Origin: Methanobacteriota archaeon
Lineage (GTDB): Archaea; Thermoplasmatota; Poseidoniia; Poseidoniales; Thalassarchaeaceae
Direction: 5' to 3'
Assembly (NCBI GenBank): GCA_002712645.1
Contig: PAUH01000045.1
Location: forward strand, 1-15,241
Length of the DNA: 15,241 nucleotides
The notes below the pieces were generated by a model. It saw nothing but the letters and a program-made list of their open reading frames with translations, was not told the origin of the DNA and did not search any database. Positions 5,326 through 13,562 of this stretch are shown here, piece by piece (the stretch's first letter is position 1; every line of letters begins with the position of its first letter). The position numbers and the translations under genes were made by a program.

Positions 5326-8154
5326 ATGGCATTCGGCGAGATCGACATACCGTTCTGGCAGGAGGCCGGATTCAGACTCGCAATTTGCGAAGTAACTGGC
5401 TCTCGCTTCAGGACTCGGGACCCTCAAAGAAAAACATGCGGAGACACACACCTCGATCCTTACACTTTCATCGGAACCCCCATCATATCTGGATACGAAG
5501 AGCGAGGCAGTGCACTCAAAGAAAAAATGAGGGAGGCATTTCTTGATTTCTTTGAGAAAAAGGAACATGCTCGTCTAGAACCATACCCCGTCATTGCACG
5601 ATGGAGGGATGATATACACCTCACAATCGCTAGTATAGCAGATTTTCAGCCGCACGTAACTTCCGGAAGAACTCCTCCACCAGCAAACCCTCTGACCATA
5701 AGTCAGCCATGTATACGTCTCACTGACGTAGCCGCAGTAGGCCGCAGTGGACGCCATCTTACTACTTTCGAGATGATGGCCCATCATGCTTTCAATCGAG
5801 ACTCAACAGGGGAGTATCACTATTGGATTGATAATTGCGTCCGATTATGTGACGAACTTCTCGTTGAAACATTCGACATAGATCCAGCAGAGATCACTTA
5901 TGTTGAGAATCCGTGGTCTGGCGGCGGTAATGCAGGTGCTGCTCTTGAGGTGATAGTCGGAGGGCTCGAACTTGCTACGCTGGTCTTCATGGATCTTGAG
6001 GAGCATCAAGAAGGGGAAATCGAGATCAAAGGGCTGATGTATCGTCAAATGGATCAGAAGATCATCGATACGGGATATGGTCTCGAGCGTTTCTGCTGGG
6101 CTGCTGCTGGTACTCCGACAATCTATGAAACAGTATATCCTGAATCCGTTCATTTTCTGAGGAAATTAGCCAAATTTGATGATATGGTCGACTCATTGGA
6201 GATACCGCTCGATATAGACACATTGTTGGGAGAACTGTCTCGATTAGCAGGAATTCTGAATATCGATGTCGGAACTGATGCAGATGCACTATACTCGTCT
6301 TTAGCAGACAGGATTTCTCAAAACGAGGCACCAATTTCCGTATCTCAACTGAAATCGATAACCGAACCCCTTGCATTGATATATGCAATTCCGGATCATC
6401 TTCAGGCACTTTGCTCAATGCTCGGAGACGGACTCGTCCCAAGCAACTCAAAGGCCGGTTATTTGGCTAGGATGCTAGCTCGAAGAGTTTGTAGGATGAA
6501 GGATGAACTAGGAGTCGACATCAAACTTGCAGATCTTGGAAACCAGCATTTAGATCTGAATATGGCGAATAAGAAAGACATCGACAGAAACGGCATCATT
6601 GACATGCTCAATTCCGAGGAGAGGAAGTACACTGCAATGTTGGAAAGAGGGAGGTCTGCAGTTGCAACAGCTCTGAAGGATACTCCCTCGAACTCTAGTA
6701 CAATCGATGATGAGATCTTATACAGGCTTGCTGAAGAGAGAGGGATACAACCTGACATGACTTTAGCCATAGCTCGAGATTTAGGGTGGAAAACCCTCGA
6801 GATTAGAGTCGGTTTCGCTGCCGATATGGCTGCTAGGAACGCGCAGAGAACCAAAGAAGCAGCCTTGAAGTCAGAGCCTTCCTCTCTGACATCGACATAC
6901 CCCTCCACAATCCGTTTGTTTGATGAGGATCCTAGCATGGGCGTTTTCGATGCACAGGTCATTGACTGCGTTGAAATGGAATCTGTAGACGATCAAGGCA
7001 CTCCAAGAACTTCGTGGATATTAGTCTTAGATCGCTCAGCATTTTACCCAGAGAGCGGTGGACAACTCGGAGACATAGGAACCTTGGGGGCCGCTAAGAT
7101 ATACGACGTCAGAGTCGAAAACGGAGTGATATTGCATTATGCCGATCGCCCAATTAATGTTGGTCGTGTCTCAGGATCAATAGACGAGGAAAGAAGACTC
7201 CAGATATCTCAGCACCACAGTTCCGTACATGTTGTTGGGGGATCAGCACGTCAGATATTGGGTCCCCACGTGTGGCAGGCTGGATCATACAAGAATGAGT
7301 CACTTGCAAGATTGGATCTAACTCACTATGGTAGACTTTCGAGAACTCAATTAGATCAAATAGAAGACCATGCTAACGAAATCGTATCTCAGGATAGGAA
7401 CATCGAAATCTCAGTCATACCTCGGGCAGAAGCCGATTCGAATCATGGATTCTCGATATATCAGGGAGGCCCTCCCAAGCACGATATGATCAGATTAGTC
7501 AATATTGAAGGGCATGATCTGCAGGCATGCGGCGGCACGCATGTGAGTAAAACCTCCGAGATTGGTGAGATACGAATCGTTCGCTCCAGTCAAGTCCAAG
7601 ACGGGGTAGAGCGTCTGGTGGTCATGGCGGGGGAGGCTGCTAGGGAGCACGCCCGTGTTCAATCCGAACTTCTGAGTCAATCCGCCGATATTCTCGGCGT
7701 ACAGCCTCATGACCTCCCCCAGGCAGTCGATCGCTTCTTCAATGAGTGGAAAGATCAAAGAAAAACAATAGAACAACTCAGGGGGGAAATCGCCCGTATA
7801 CGGGCCGGAGGAGAATCCTCTGCTACCACAAAAGATGGTATTCGATATGTGATTATGGAGATGGACGGCGAAGTCAAAGAGCTGATGGGCACGCTTGGAG
7901 AATTAACCAGGGACCCGAATAATCCCACAGTTGCAGTAATCGCAAGTAAAGAAGGGGGCGGTAAGCTAGTAGTTGCAATTACCGAGGATTCAATAGCCTC
8001 GGAAAAGCACGACGCATCCAAAATCATTCGATCCATCTCCCCTGCAATCAGCGGCAGCGGAGGAGGAAGACCAACCATGGCCCAGGCAGGGGGAACAGAC
8101 CCTAGCGGCATCGATAACGCACTCAAAATGGCAAGATCGGAATTAGGGCTCTAA
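5326..8154 (+). CDS. alaS: Alanyl-tRNA synthetase, archaeal type
   Basis: It charges tRNA-Ala with alanine and edits mischarged Ser/Gly. The ATG at 5326 gives 942 residues opening MAFGEIDIPFW, like archaeal enzymes; a TTG at 5296 is less likely. The archaeal N-terminal extension (about 1-55, ending DPYTFIG) precedes the class II catalytic core, with GRSGRHLTTFEM near 139-150 and DTGYGLERF near 248-256. The editing domain shows DRSAFYPESGGQLGD at about 569-583, the zinc motif HxxxH at H631/H635 and CGGTH with C735/H739. A helical linker leads to the C-Ala domain, ending in SGGGRPTMAQAGG at about 911-923. Oddity: in the N-terminal extension only C21 and C38 remain, where archaeal homologues generally have paired cysteines (here CEVTG and CGDTHLD). 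Catalysis and editing motifs are intact, so it should be functional. Confidence 0.96.
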   Translation: MAFGEIDIPFWQEAGFRLAICEVTGSRFRTRDPQRKTCGDTHLDPYTFIGTPIISGYEERGSALKEKMREAFLDFFEKKEHARLEPYPVIARWRDDIHLTIASIADFQPHVTSGRTPPPANPLTISQPCIRLTDVAAVGRSGRHLTTFEMMAHHAFNRDSTGEYHYWIDNCVRLCDELLVETFDIDPAEITYVENPWSGGGNAGAALEVIVGGLELATLVFMDLEEHQEGEIEIKGLMYRQMDQKIIDTGYGLERFCWAAAGTPTIYETVYPESVHFLRKLAKFDDMVDSLEIPLDIDTLLGELSRLAGILNIDVGTDADALYSSLADRISQNEAPISVSQLKSITEPLALIYAIPDHLQALCSMLGDGLVPSNSKAGYLARMLARRVCRMKDELGVDIKLADLGNQHLDLNMANKKDIDRNGIIDMLNSEERKYTAMLERGRSAVATALKDTPSNSSTIDDEILYRLAEERGIQPDMTLAIARDLGWKTLEIRVGFAADMAARNAQRTKEAALKSEPSSLTSTYPSTIRLFDEDPSMGVFDAQVIDCVEMESVDDQGTPRTSWILVLDRSAFYPESGGQLGDIGTLGAAKIYDVRVENGVILHYADRPINVGRVSGSIDEERRLQISQHHSSVHVVGGSARQILGPHVWQAGSYKNESLARLDLTHYGRLSRTQLDQIEDHANEIVSQDRNIEISVIPRAEADSNHGFSIYQGGPPKHDMIRLVNIEGHDLQACGGTHVSKTSEIGEIRIVRSSQVQDGVERLVVMAGEAAREHARVQSELLSQSADILGVQPHDLPQAVDRFFNEWKDQRKTIEQLRGEIARIRAGGESSATTKDGIRYVIMEMDGEVKELMGTLGELTRDPNNPTVAVIASKEGGGKLVVAITEDSIASEKHDASKIIRSISPAISGSGGGRPTMAQAGGTDPSGIDNALKMARSELGL

Positions 8155-8192
8155 AGTCGGCGCCTTCATGTGCCACTGTGCAATCCAGAAGC

Positions 8193-9398
8193 ATGGCCGG
8201 GATCATGCCAACGAGAAGAGCTGCCGCCATAGAGTACGCTATACGGGACGTTGTTGTGCCTGCTTTGGAACTTGAGAAGATGGGCCATGAAATCATCAAG
8301 ATGAACATAGGCGATCCGCTGGCGTACCCCGGACTACCCACTCCCAGCCATATGGTCGAGGCGTTCAAACAGGCCCTTGATCGACAAGACAACGGCTATG
8401 GCCCATCGTATGGAATTCCTGCATTGAGGGAAGCGATAGCAGCCGACGAGAGATCAAAAGGATGGGCATGCAAGGCTCACGATGTCTACGTCACGCATGG
8501 AGTAACGGAAGCACTCCAGATTCTCTTCGCAGCGTTTCTTCACAGAGGTGATTCGATTCTCGCTCCGGGGCCCCATTATCCGCCGTATCTTGCTTATCCT
8601 CAAATGTATGGCGCTAAGACCGTCGAATACGCGCTCGACTCAGAAAATGGTTGGGCAATCGACGTAGAAGATATACGCTCAAAGATGGATCAAAATGTTC
8701 GATTTATCGTTCTGATTAACCCCAATAACCCCACTGGGAACGTAGCAACTGCTTCTGAAATCCTCGAGGTTCTTGATATTGCCAGAGAGTGGCCTGGTTG
8801 CACAGTAATTGCCGATGAGATATACGATGGGCTGGATTTCTCCGGAACACAGAGGTCGATCGCCTCACTTTCTGTTAACTCGCCCGTCATTACCTTGAAC
8901 GGAGTATCAAAGGTCCATTTCGCGCCCGGTTGGAGAATCGGCTACATGGCATTCCATGACCCAACACATGTCCTTGACGAAGCACGAGATGGAGTAGAGA
9001 GATTACTCAGGAGCCGACTTTGCGCATCTACTCCGGCTCAACATGGATACCTAGCAGCCCTTAACGGGGACAAGGGATGGCTACATGAGAGGTTAGAATC
9101 CATCAGAAGTAGAGTAGACCTATGTATGGAAAGGATTGACTCGATTGAGGGCCTGTCGTGTAATCGACCAGGTGGCGCGTTCTATCTATTTCCGAGGATA
9201 ACCGATCAAGAAAAATTTCCATCTGACAAGGATTTCGTATTGAACCTTCTACACGAGGAACACGTGCTCTTAGTCCATGGTTCTGGATTCTCTCCAGTCC
9301 ATGGTTCTGGACATTTCAGACTCGTAGCCCTGCCTCCTGAAGAGGTGCTCAACGAAGCATTCGATAGAATCGACCGATTCATGAGGGCCCGCTCATGA
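8193..9398 (+). CDS. Class I/II PLP-dependent aminotransferase (alanine/aspartate type)
   Basis: It moves an amino group between an amino acid and a 2-oxo acid with pyridoxal phosphate. The start is uncertain: ATG 8193 (401 residues) is used, with GTG 8178 and ATG 8205 as alternatives; the last gives MPTRRAAAIEYAIRD, a common opening for archaeal members. Numbered from 8193: MNIGDP at 37-42; YGPSYGIPALREA at 69-81; PGPHYPPY at 125-132; NPNNPTG at 176-182; the PLP aspartate D208 in ADEIYDGL; the Schiff-base lysine K240 in NGVSKVHFAPGWRIGY; and GHFRLVALP near the end, whose Arg should bind the substrate carboxylate. The fold-type I layout is complete. It resembles the AlaA/AspC-like group most, but the substrate cannot be fixed from sequence. 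It overlaps the next gene by ATGA. Confidence 0.9.
   Translation: MAGIMPTRRAAAIEYAIRDVVVPALELEKMGHEIIKMNIGDPLAYPGLPTPSHMVEAFKQALDRQDNGYGPSYGIPALREAIAADERSKGWACKAHDVYVTHGVTEALQILFAAFLHRGDSILAPGPHYPPYLAYPQMYGAKTVEYALDSENGWAIDVEDIRSKMDQNVRFIVLINPNNPTGNVATASEILEVLDIAREWPGCTVIADEIYDGLDFSGTQRSIASLSVNSPVITLNGVSKVHFAPGWRIGYMAFHDPTHVLDEARDGVERLLRSRLCASTPAQHGYLAALNGDKGWLHERLESIRSRVDLCMERIDSIEGLSCNRPGGAFYLFPRITDQEKFPSDKDFVLNLLHEEHVLLVHGSGFSPVHGSGHFRLVALPPEEVLNEAFDRIDRFMRARS
9272..9311 (+). repeat. 16-bp perfect direct repeat, 24-bp period, in the aminotransferase gene
   Basis: AGTCCATGGTTCTGGA occurs at 9272-9287 and at 9296-9311, giving VHGSGFSP followed by VHGSGHFR. The period is eight codons, so the frame is kept. 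The region aligns by eye with the family's GSGFG...G.GHFR segment without an insertion, so it may be sequence convergence or local gene conversion, not a functional element. Confidence 0.85.
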
Positions 9399-10414
9399 AA
9401 TTTCTTCGAAGATTGTTAGGCACGACTGTTCCGAGCCCTCTGGAGCGTTTGAGAGTTACAAAAACCGGATCGATAATTGACCCCCTTAGGTCGAATTCAC
9501 CCATTTGGCTCGTAAGGTCCGACATCATGGCATCAATCGTCAATGAGATGTCCGAGAAACTCGGCCCAGACGTTTTGCGCACTCTACGCTATGCGGCAAG
9601 AGATGACTGGGCAATGATGTTGAATGAGTCGCAAATCAACTGGAAAGATGCTGACCCATCTTCATGGAGAGACTTCGACCGACTTTGGAGAGGCGACGGA
9701 CACCTGCATGCCTCTATGGTAACGGATGGTCAGATTGCTCGATACGTAGTTGAATCTACTTCTCTCGCAGCACTCGCCTCAGGTTCTTTTTCCGCAGCAC
9801 TTGAACATGCTCTACGGAGCAATATCAGGGTCGGGGTAGAATCTCAAAATGAAGGGGTTGCATTTCTCAGTGTCGAGAAAATTGAACGATCCTGGTCCTA
9901 CTCACCCCCTCTCATTCAAGAAAACACATACGACGAAAAAATACATGAAAATATGCTTGAAATAGATGAAATTGAGGCGGATGGCGACGGTGGATTGATG
10001 CTATTCAACGCCCATTTGTCGATAGTTCCCTTCCGACTCTTTACCTTCTGGAAACAATCCTCATCCCATTTGCTTCCTCTAGACGGCGACGAGGCATCTA
10101 ACGAGTGGTCAAAACATCTGAGCGACTCAGTAGCAAAGGCTTTCATCGATTCTGGCGAGATGATCATGATCGAAGACGAGGCGTCATGGGCGGATGTCGG
10201 AAAGAACCAACTTTCAAAATGGGGACTTGGAATCATAGATTCTGCATCCATGCTGGAAAACACACTCAGAATAAGGCTGAGATCAGATGCACAGTACTGC
10301 ATACCAACGGGCATTCTGACTGCCTGCTTACAGCGAGCAACGGCGAAAAGAGCCACCCCAAAAGAAACTAGATTCGACTCAGGATTCGAGCTTCTTTTTG
10401 ATCTGAATGTATGA
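9395..10414 (+). CDS. Unrecognised 339-residue cytoplasmic protein with an apparent internal duplication
   Basis: The start ATG overlaps the aminotransferase stop (ATGA, 9395-9398), so the two are probably translationally coupled. No signal peptide or membrane helix is evident, and the N-terminus (MKFLRRLLG) is basic. I do not recognise the family. Two segments look alike: about 90-161 (SWRDFDRLWRGDG ... ASGSFSAALEHAL ... GVAFLSV) and about 264-336 (SWADVGKNQLSKWGLG ... PTGILTACLQRA ... GFELLFDL). Each follows a helix-rich stretch. Between them lies an acidic, variable linker (about 170-205). The helix, W-x-x-G-x-G and small-residue helix order loosely recalls V4R/haem-NO-like ligand-binding folds, but this is only an impression. 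Coupling to the aminotransferase hints at a linked role; nothing more can be said. Confidence 0.65.
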   Translation: MKFLRRLLGTTVPSPLERLRVTKTGSIIDPLRSNSPIWLVRSDIMASIVNEMSEKLGPDVLRTLRYAARDDWAMMLNESQINWKDADPSSWRDFDRLWRGDGHLHASMVTDGQIARYVVESTSLAALASGSFSAALEHALRSNIRVGVESQNEGVAFLSVEKIERSWSYSPPLIQENTYDEKIHENMLEIDEIEADGDGGLMLFNAHLSIVPFRLFTFWKQSSSHLLPLDGDEASNEWSKHLSDSVAKAFIDSGEMIMIEDEASWADVGKNQLSKWGLGIIDSASMLENTLRIRLRSDAQYCIPTGILTACLQRATAKRATPKETRFDSGFELLFDLNV

Positions 10415-10442
10415 AAACCACATGCGCCTCTACGCCTAACGG

Positions 10443-10450
10443 TTATATCC
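10443..10450 (+). promoter_or_regulatory. Candidate TATA box for the calcium-repeat surface protein
   Basis: TTATATCC lies 46 nt before the ATG at 10496, in an 81-nt intergenic gap that is otherwise GC-rich. Transcription starting about 25 nt downstream would leave a leader of roughly 20-25 nt. The G-rich string GGGGGGCGAG at 10481-10490 sits close to the start and could act as a weak ribosome-binding site. This suggests that the gene has its own promoter instead of depending on the upstream operon. Confidence 0.45.
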
Positions 10451-10495
10451 GGGGCACAGCGGAATGCAGGTAGCCTTGTCGGGGGGCGAGCCGCA

Positions 10496-13400
10496 ATGAA
10501 ACTCAATCACAACCAGTATGCAATCGCTGCAATCGTTGCAACGCTGTGTTTAGCAGGCTTGTACACCGTAGTCGACGCGATGCTTAGCACAAGTCAGAGC
10601 ATCGGATATTACGAGCCAGCTGCGGACGATATTTTCCTAGATGAATCCGAGACTCAAATCTCCGGTCAAGATTTCGACGATGACGGCATACCTGATAGAA
10701 TGGAGCAGACATTGTACGGTACAAACTGGCAACTCGCTGACACCGATGGGGACGGTCTATCTGATGGGTGGGAGATTGACAATGGGCTTGACCCGCTGGA
10801 TAGTGGTGAGGCTCAGATTACAGACATAGACTTCAGCAATCCGGATGCAGGCTCAGATGGCGGTGATCAGAATGAGACGTTCCCCGATCCGGACAATGGC
10901 CCCAATGGGGACCCTGATCGTGACGGCCTGACCAATATAGAAGAAGCAGAGATAGGAACTAATCCAAGTGTAAAAGACACAGATGGGGACGGGCTAAATG
11001 ATCGCTGGGAGTCACTCTACACCCTAGAGGTCACATCTGCAGGCTCTGAACCATTTTTCTTACTTGATCCTCTCAACCCAAATTGGGATTGCCCTCTCCT
11101 CACACCCACTAAGAAAGCCGAAATCCAACAACAGATAGGTCTTGCTGACTGGCAAGACCTTGCAATCGGCCCATTCGGGGAGCATTCTTGTGACGCAGTT
11201 CTTGATCTCGAGCCATCTGGGGGAGACACTCTTCCCAATTATATTGAGGAATTATACTCTACAAACCCGCTCTCTGATGATAGCGATGACGATCTTATCC
11301 CGGACAGGGTAGAGGTCGCTTACGGGATACAGTATCTGGACGTTCACTGTGGGAGATTCACTTTTTCTTCAATAGTAAAGGATGCCCCATACACTTCCAT
11401 GATGAGCGAATCCGGGGATAGAGATTGGTTCTCTCAAGATATGGATGGCGATGGCAAGTTCAACGGGCCAGGTGATTGGGACACAGACGGAGATGGGATG
11501 CCGGATGGATTCGAGTACTGCTATGACGATACTCTAGACCTCCTATCGCCAACCGATGGATACGGCGACCCCGATGGAGACGGCCTAAACAACCTTCAGG
11601 AGTATGAGGTTGCATACACTTGGGGATCTACAAACTTCACTAATCCCTCATCAAACGATACTGACGGCGACAAGATGCCAGATGGGTGGGAGCATCTCAA
11701 TGGGATAAACCCAAGAGATGGAATGAATGCCCTGTATGACCCTGATATGGATGGTTTTGATGCCGACGGCGATGGATCTGTCTTCTACTCCGAACTCGTC
11801 GGAGTCTCAACCGTACAGAGTGTCTCCGTAGAACTGGGCGATTTCGTCCAAAAGAATCAGACCCTGATTTGGATTAGGACAGTCCAAGATCTCGCATATA
11901 TCAACGTCCCAATCAAAGCACATCAGGATGGCTATGTGTACGGGATACACATTGAGGTAGGCGATGAAGTTGAGCGCCGTAGCCAGTCACTCATGACCAT
12001 TGTTGAGGGTTATGAGCGATTAACAAATCTCGACGAATATCAAGCAAGGGACCTCAATAAGGACGGCATAGTCGACGGCCGATCGACAAATCCAATGAAC
12101 CCGGATACTGATGGAGACGGCCTAATCGATGGCATAGAGGTCATTGGATGGACTATTCGAATCGTCGATGGAACAGCACGTGATATCAAGGTTAGAAGTG
12201 ACCCGGGAGTATTCGATTCCGACTCCGACGGACTATCCGACTCGATGGAGTACTACACCACATACACCAATGCAACAGACAGAGATACCGATAGCGACGG
12301 CATCGAAGACTTCACAGAAGCAATGGACGGATTCCAATGGAATGGCTCAGTTTACTTCACTAATGCCTCGAGAATCGATACCGACAATGATGGTTTAGAT
12401 GATAGAGAGGAAGTCATAGCGGGACAAGATCAGTATGTCACAAACGCCTCGGATGTCGATAGTGACGATGATGAATTGAAGGACGGATACGAGGTCCTCA
12501 ACATACCTCGTCCATGGCAGACTGCGACAAATCCCTTGGATCCCGATACAGATGGAGATTTACAGCCAGACGGTTGGGAAATGCAAATCACATCTGTTGA
12601 GGACGACACCACCAGTCACAGCCTGTGGATAGCGCCTAGCAATTGGCTTCCCCCGGGCTGCCAGTCCATGCTTGAATGCGGGCGAGCACCAGGAGGGTGG
12701 ATTTGGGATAACTACCTGCAAGGTTTCTCTTCTTCAGGCGATCCTGATGGCGATGGTGTGCTAAACCCGACTTACACATTTTCAGAGTTAAATCTCACAG
12801 GATTCACCATACCTGAGAATGGCAGATGGGCGTTAGATCCAAGCTTTGGTAGCCTTCCAGACTCTTCATTCGATGCCGATAACGATTCATTGCCGAACCT
12901 CATGGAGATACCCTCGAGGTGGGACACAAATCCCGTACGTGTCGATACAGACGGAGACTTGCTGCCGGATGGTTGGGAAGTCATACACAACGAGTTCGCA
13001 GTGACATACGGGAACATCACGCTATCAGTAACGGAGCGCGGGCCACTCGATCCGAAGATGATAGATTCAGATGGCGATGGTGTAGACGACGGCTCGGAAG
13101 ACCTCGATTCTGATGGATTGAATGTGCTCCATCTGATGAATAAGTACTGCCCAGGATGGAATGACCCTCAGAATTCAGCATGTCATATCGACCCAGGTAC
13201 GTCCTCAGGATCAGTTTTCTATGATGATTTAGGAAATTATACCAACTACGAAGAGTTCCAGAATGGAACCCACCCGATCTTGAATGATACGGATGGAGAT
13301 CTGTGGCTCGATGGTAGCGAGGTGTATCACCAGGATCAGGACGGCGACTCAATGTGGAGCGGCTGGGAATATTTCTTCGGACTCGATCCAAATGACCCAT

Positions 13401-13525
13401 CCGACGCTAGTATCGACAGTGATGCAGACGGATATACGAATAAATGTGAGAATAAGTACAACACGAATCCACTCAATCCACTCTCATTCCCAGGGCAAGG
13501 CCAACTCTGTAATCAGTTCGATTGA
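10496..13525 (+). CDS. Large exported protein with about 25 calcium-binding (thrombospondin type 3-like) repeats and an embedded lipoyl-like domain
   Basis: The protein has 1009 residues. The N-terminus has Lys2 and a hydrophobic segment at about 9-29, a signal peptide or signal anchor. The rest is extracytoplasmic. Short acidic loops of the DxDxDGxxD type recur along the whole length, for example at 82-90, 161-169, 329-337, 537-545, 597-605, 628-636, 857-865 and 974-982. I count about 25, some degenerate. Each should bind Ca2+ and rigidify the chain. Between loops, stretches with DGWE or NPxDP connect them. Residues about 438-503 form a biotinyl/lipoyl-like domain (own entry). The segment DGLIDGIEVIGWTI at 541-554, running on to VRSDPGVFDSDSDGLSD, resembles the calcium region at the start of anthrax protective antigen. 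About ten cysteines could form disulfides. There is no C-terminal anchor, so it is secreted or held by its N-terminus. The role, perhaps adhesion or a rigid stalk, is inferred. Confidence 0.9.
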   Translation: MKLNHNQYAIAAIVATLCLAGLYTVVDAMLSTSQSIGYYEPAADDIFLDESETQISGQDFDDDGIPDRMEQTLYGTNWQLADTDGDGLSDGWEIDNGLDPLDSGEAQITDIDFSNPDAGSDGGDQNETFPDPDNGPNGDPDRDGLTNIEEAEIGTNPSVKDTDGDGLNDRWESLYTLEVTSAGSEPFFLLDPLNPNWDCPLLTPTKKAEIQQQIGLADWQDLAIGPFGEHSCDAVLDLEPSGGDTLPNYIEELYSTNPLSDDSDDDLIPDRVEVAYGIQYLDVHCGRFTFSSIVKDAPYTSMMSESGDRDWFSQDMDGDGKFNGPGDWDTDGDGMPDGFEYCYDDTLDLLSPTDGYGDPDGDGLNNLQEYEVAYTWGSTNFTNPSSNDTDGDKMPDGWEHLNGINPRDGMNALYDPDMDGFDADGDGSVFYSELVGVSTVQSVSVELGDFVQKNQTLIWIRTVQDLAYINVPIKAHQDGYVYGIHIEVGDEVERRSQSLMTIVEGYERLTNLDEYQARDLNKDGIVDGRSTNPMNPDTDGDGLIDGIEVIGWTIRIVDGTARDIKVRSDPGVFDSDSDGLSDSMEYYTTYTNATDRDTDSDGIEDFTEAMDGFQWNGSVYFTNASRIDTDNDGLDDREEVIAGQDQYVTNASDVDSDDDELKDGYEVLNIPRPWQTATNPLDPDTDGDLQPDGWEMQITSVEDDTTSHSLWIAPSNWLPPGCQSMLECGRAPGGWIWDNYLQGFSSSGDPDGDGVLNPTYTFSELNLTGFTIPENGRWALDPSFGSLPDSSFDADNDSLPNLMEIPSRWDTNPVRVDTDGDLLPDGWEVIHNEFAVTYGNITLSVTERGPLDPKMIDSDGDGVDDGSEDLDSDGLNVLHLMNKYCPGWNDPQNSACHIDPGTSSGSVFYDDLGNYTNYEEFQNGTHPILNDTDGDLWLDGSEVYHQDQDGDSMWSGWEYFFGLDPNDPSDASIDSDADGYTNKCENKYNTNPLNPLSFPGQGQLCNQFD
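11807..12004 (+). other. Biotinyl/lipoyl-like barrel-sandwich domain inside the calcium-repeat protein
   Basis: Residues 438-503 of the 1009-residue protein show two half-motifs. The first is VSVELGDFVQKNQTLIWI at 443-460. The second is PIKAHQDGYVYGIHIEV at 472-488 followed by GDEVERRSQSLMTI at 489-502. Each has the V-x-x-GD-x-V-x-x-x-Q-x-L core of biotinyl/lipoyl and HlyD-type hybrid domains. The position of the modified lysine (E-A-M-K-M in biotin carriers) is R-T-V-Q-D here, so Gln464 replaces it and no cofactor should attach. HlyD-type proteins use such domains as structural modules. The domain is flanked by calcium loops on both sides. Confidence 0.6.
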
Positions 13526-13562
13526 CCTACTAGTTCTTCCCGAATGAGATATCCCGAGTGGC

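Noticed and set aside
6459..6962. Minus-strand frame of 167 codons inside alaS
   Set aside because: alaS is continuous and clearly identified here; the antisense product resembles no known family.
9916..10506. Minus-strand frame of 196 codons opposite the unknown protein
   Set aside because: It lies fully against a coherent plus-strand gene coupled to the aminotransferase, and its product is Ser-rich and shapeless, as expected for an antisense shadow.
13017..13400. Minus-strand frame of 127 codons in the calcium-repeat gene
   Set aside because: The antisense of repeated GAT/GAC-rich codons gives spurious open frames; the His/Arg/Ser-rich product is typical of that.
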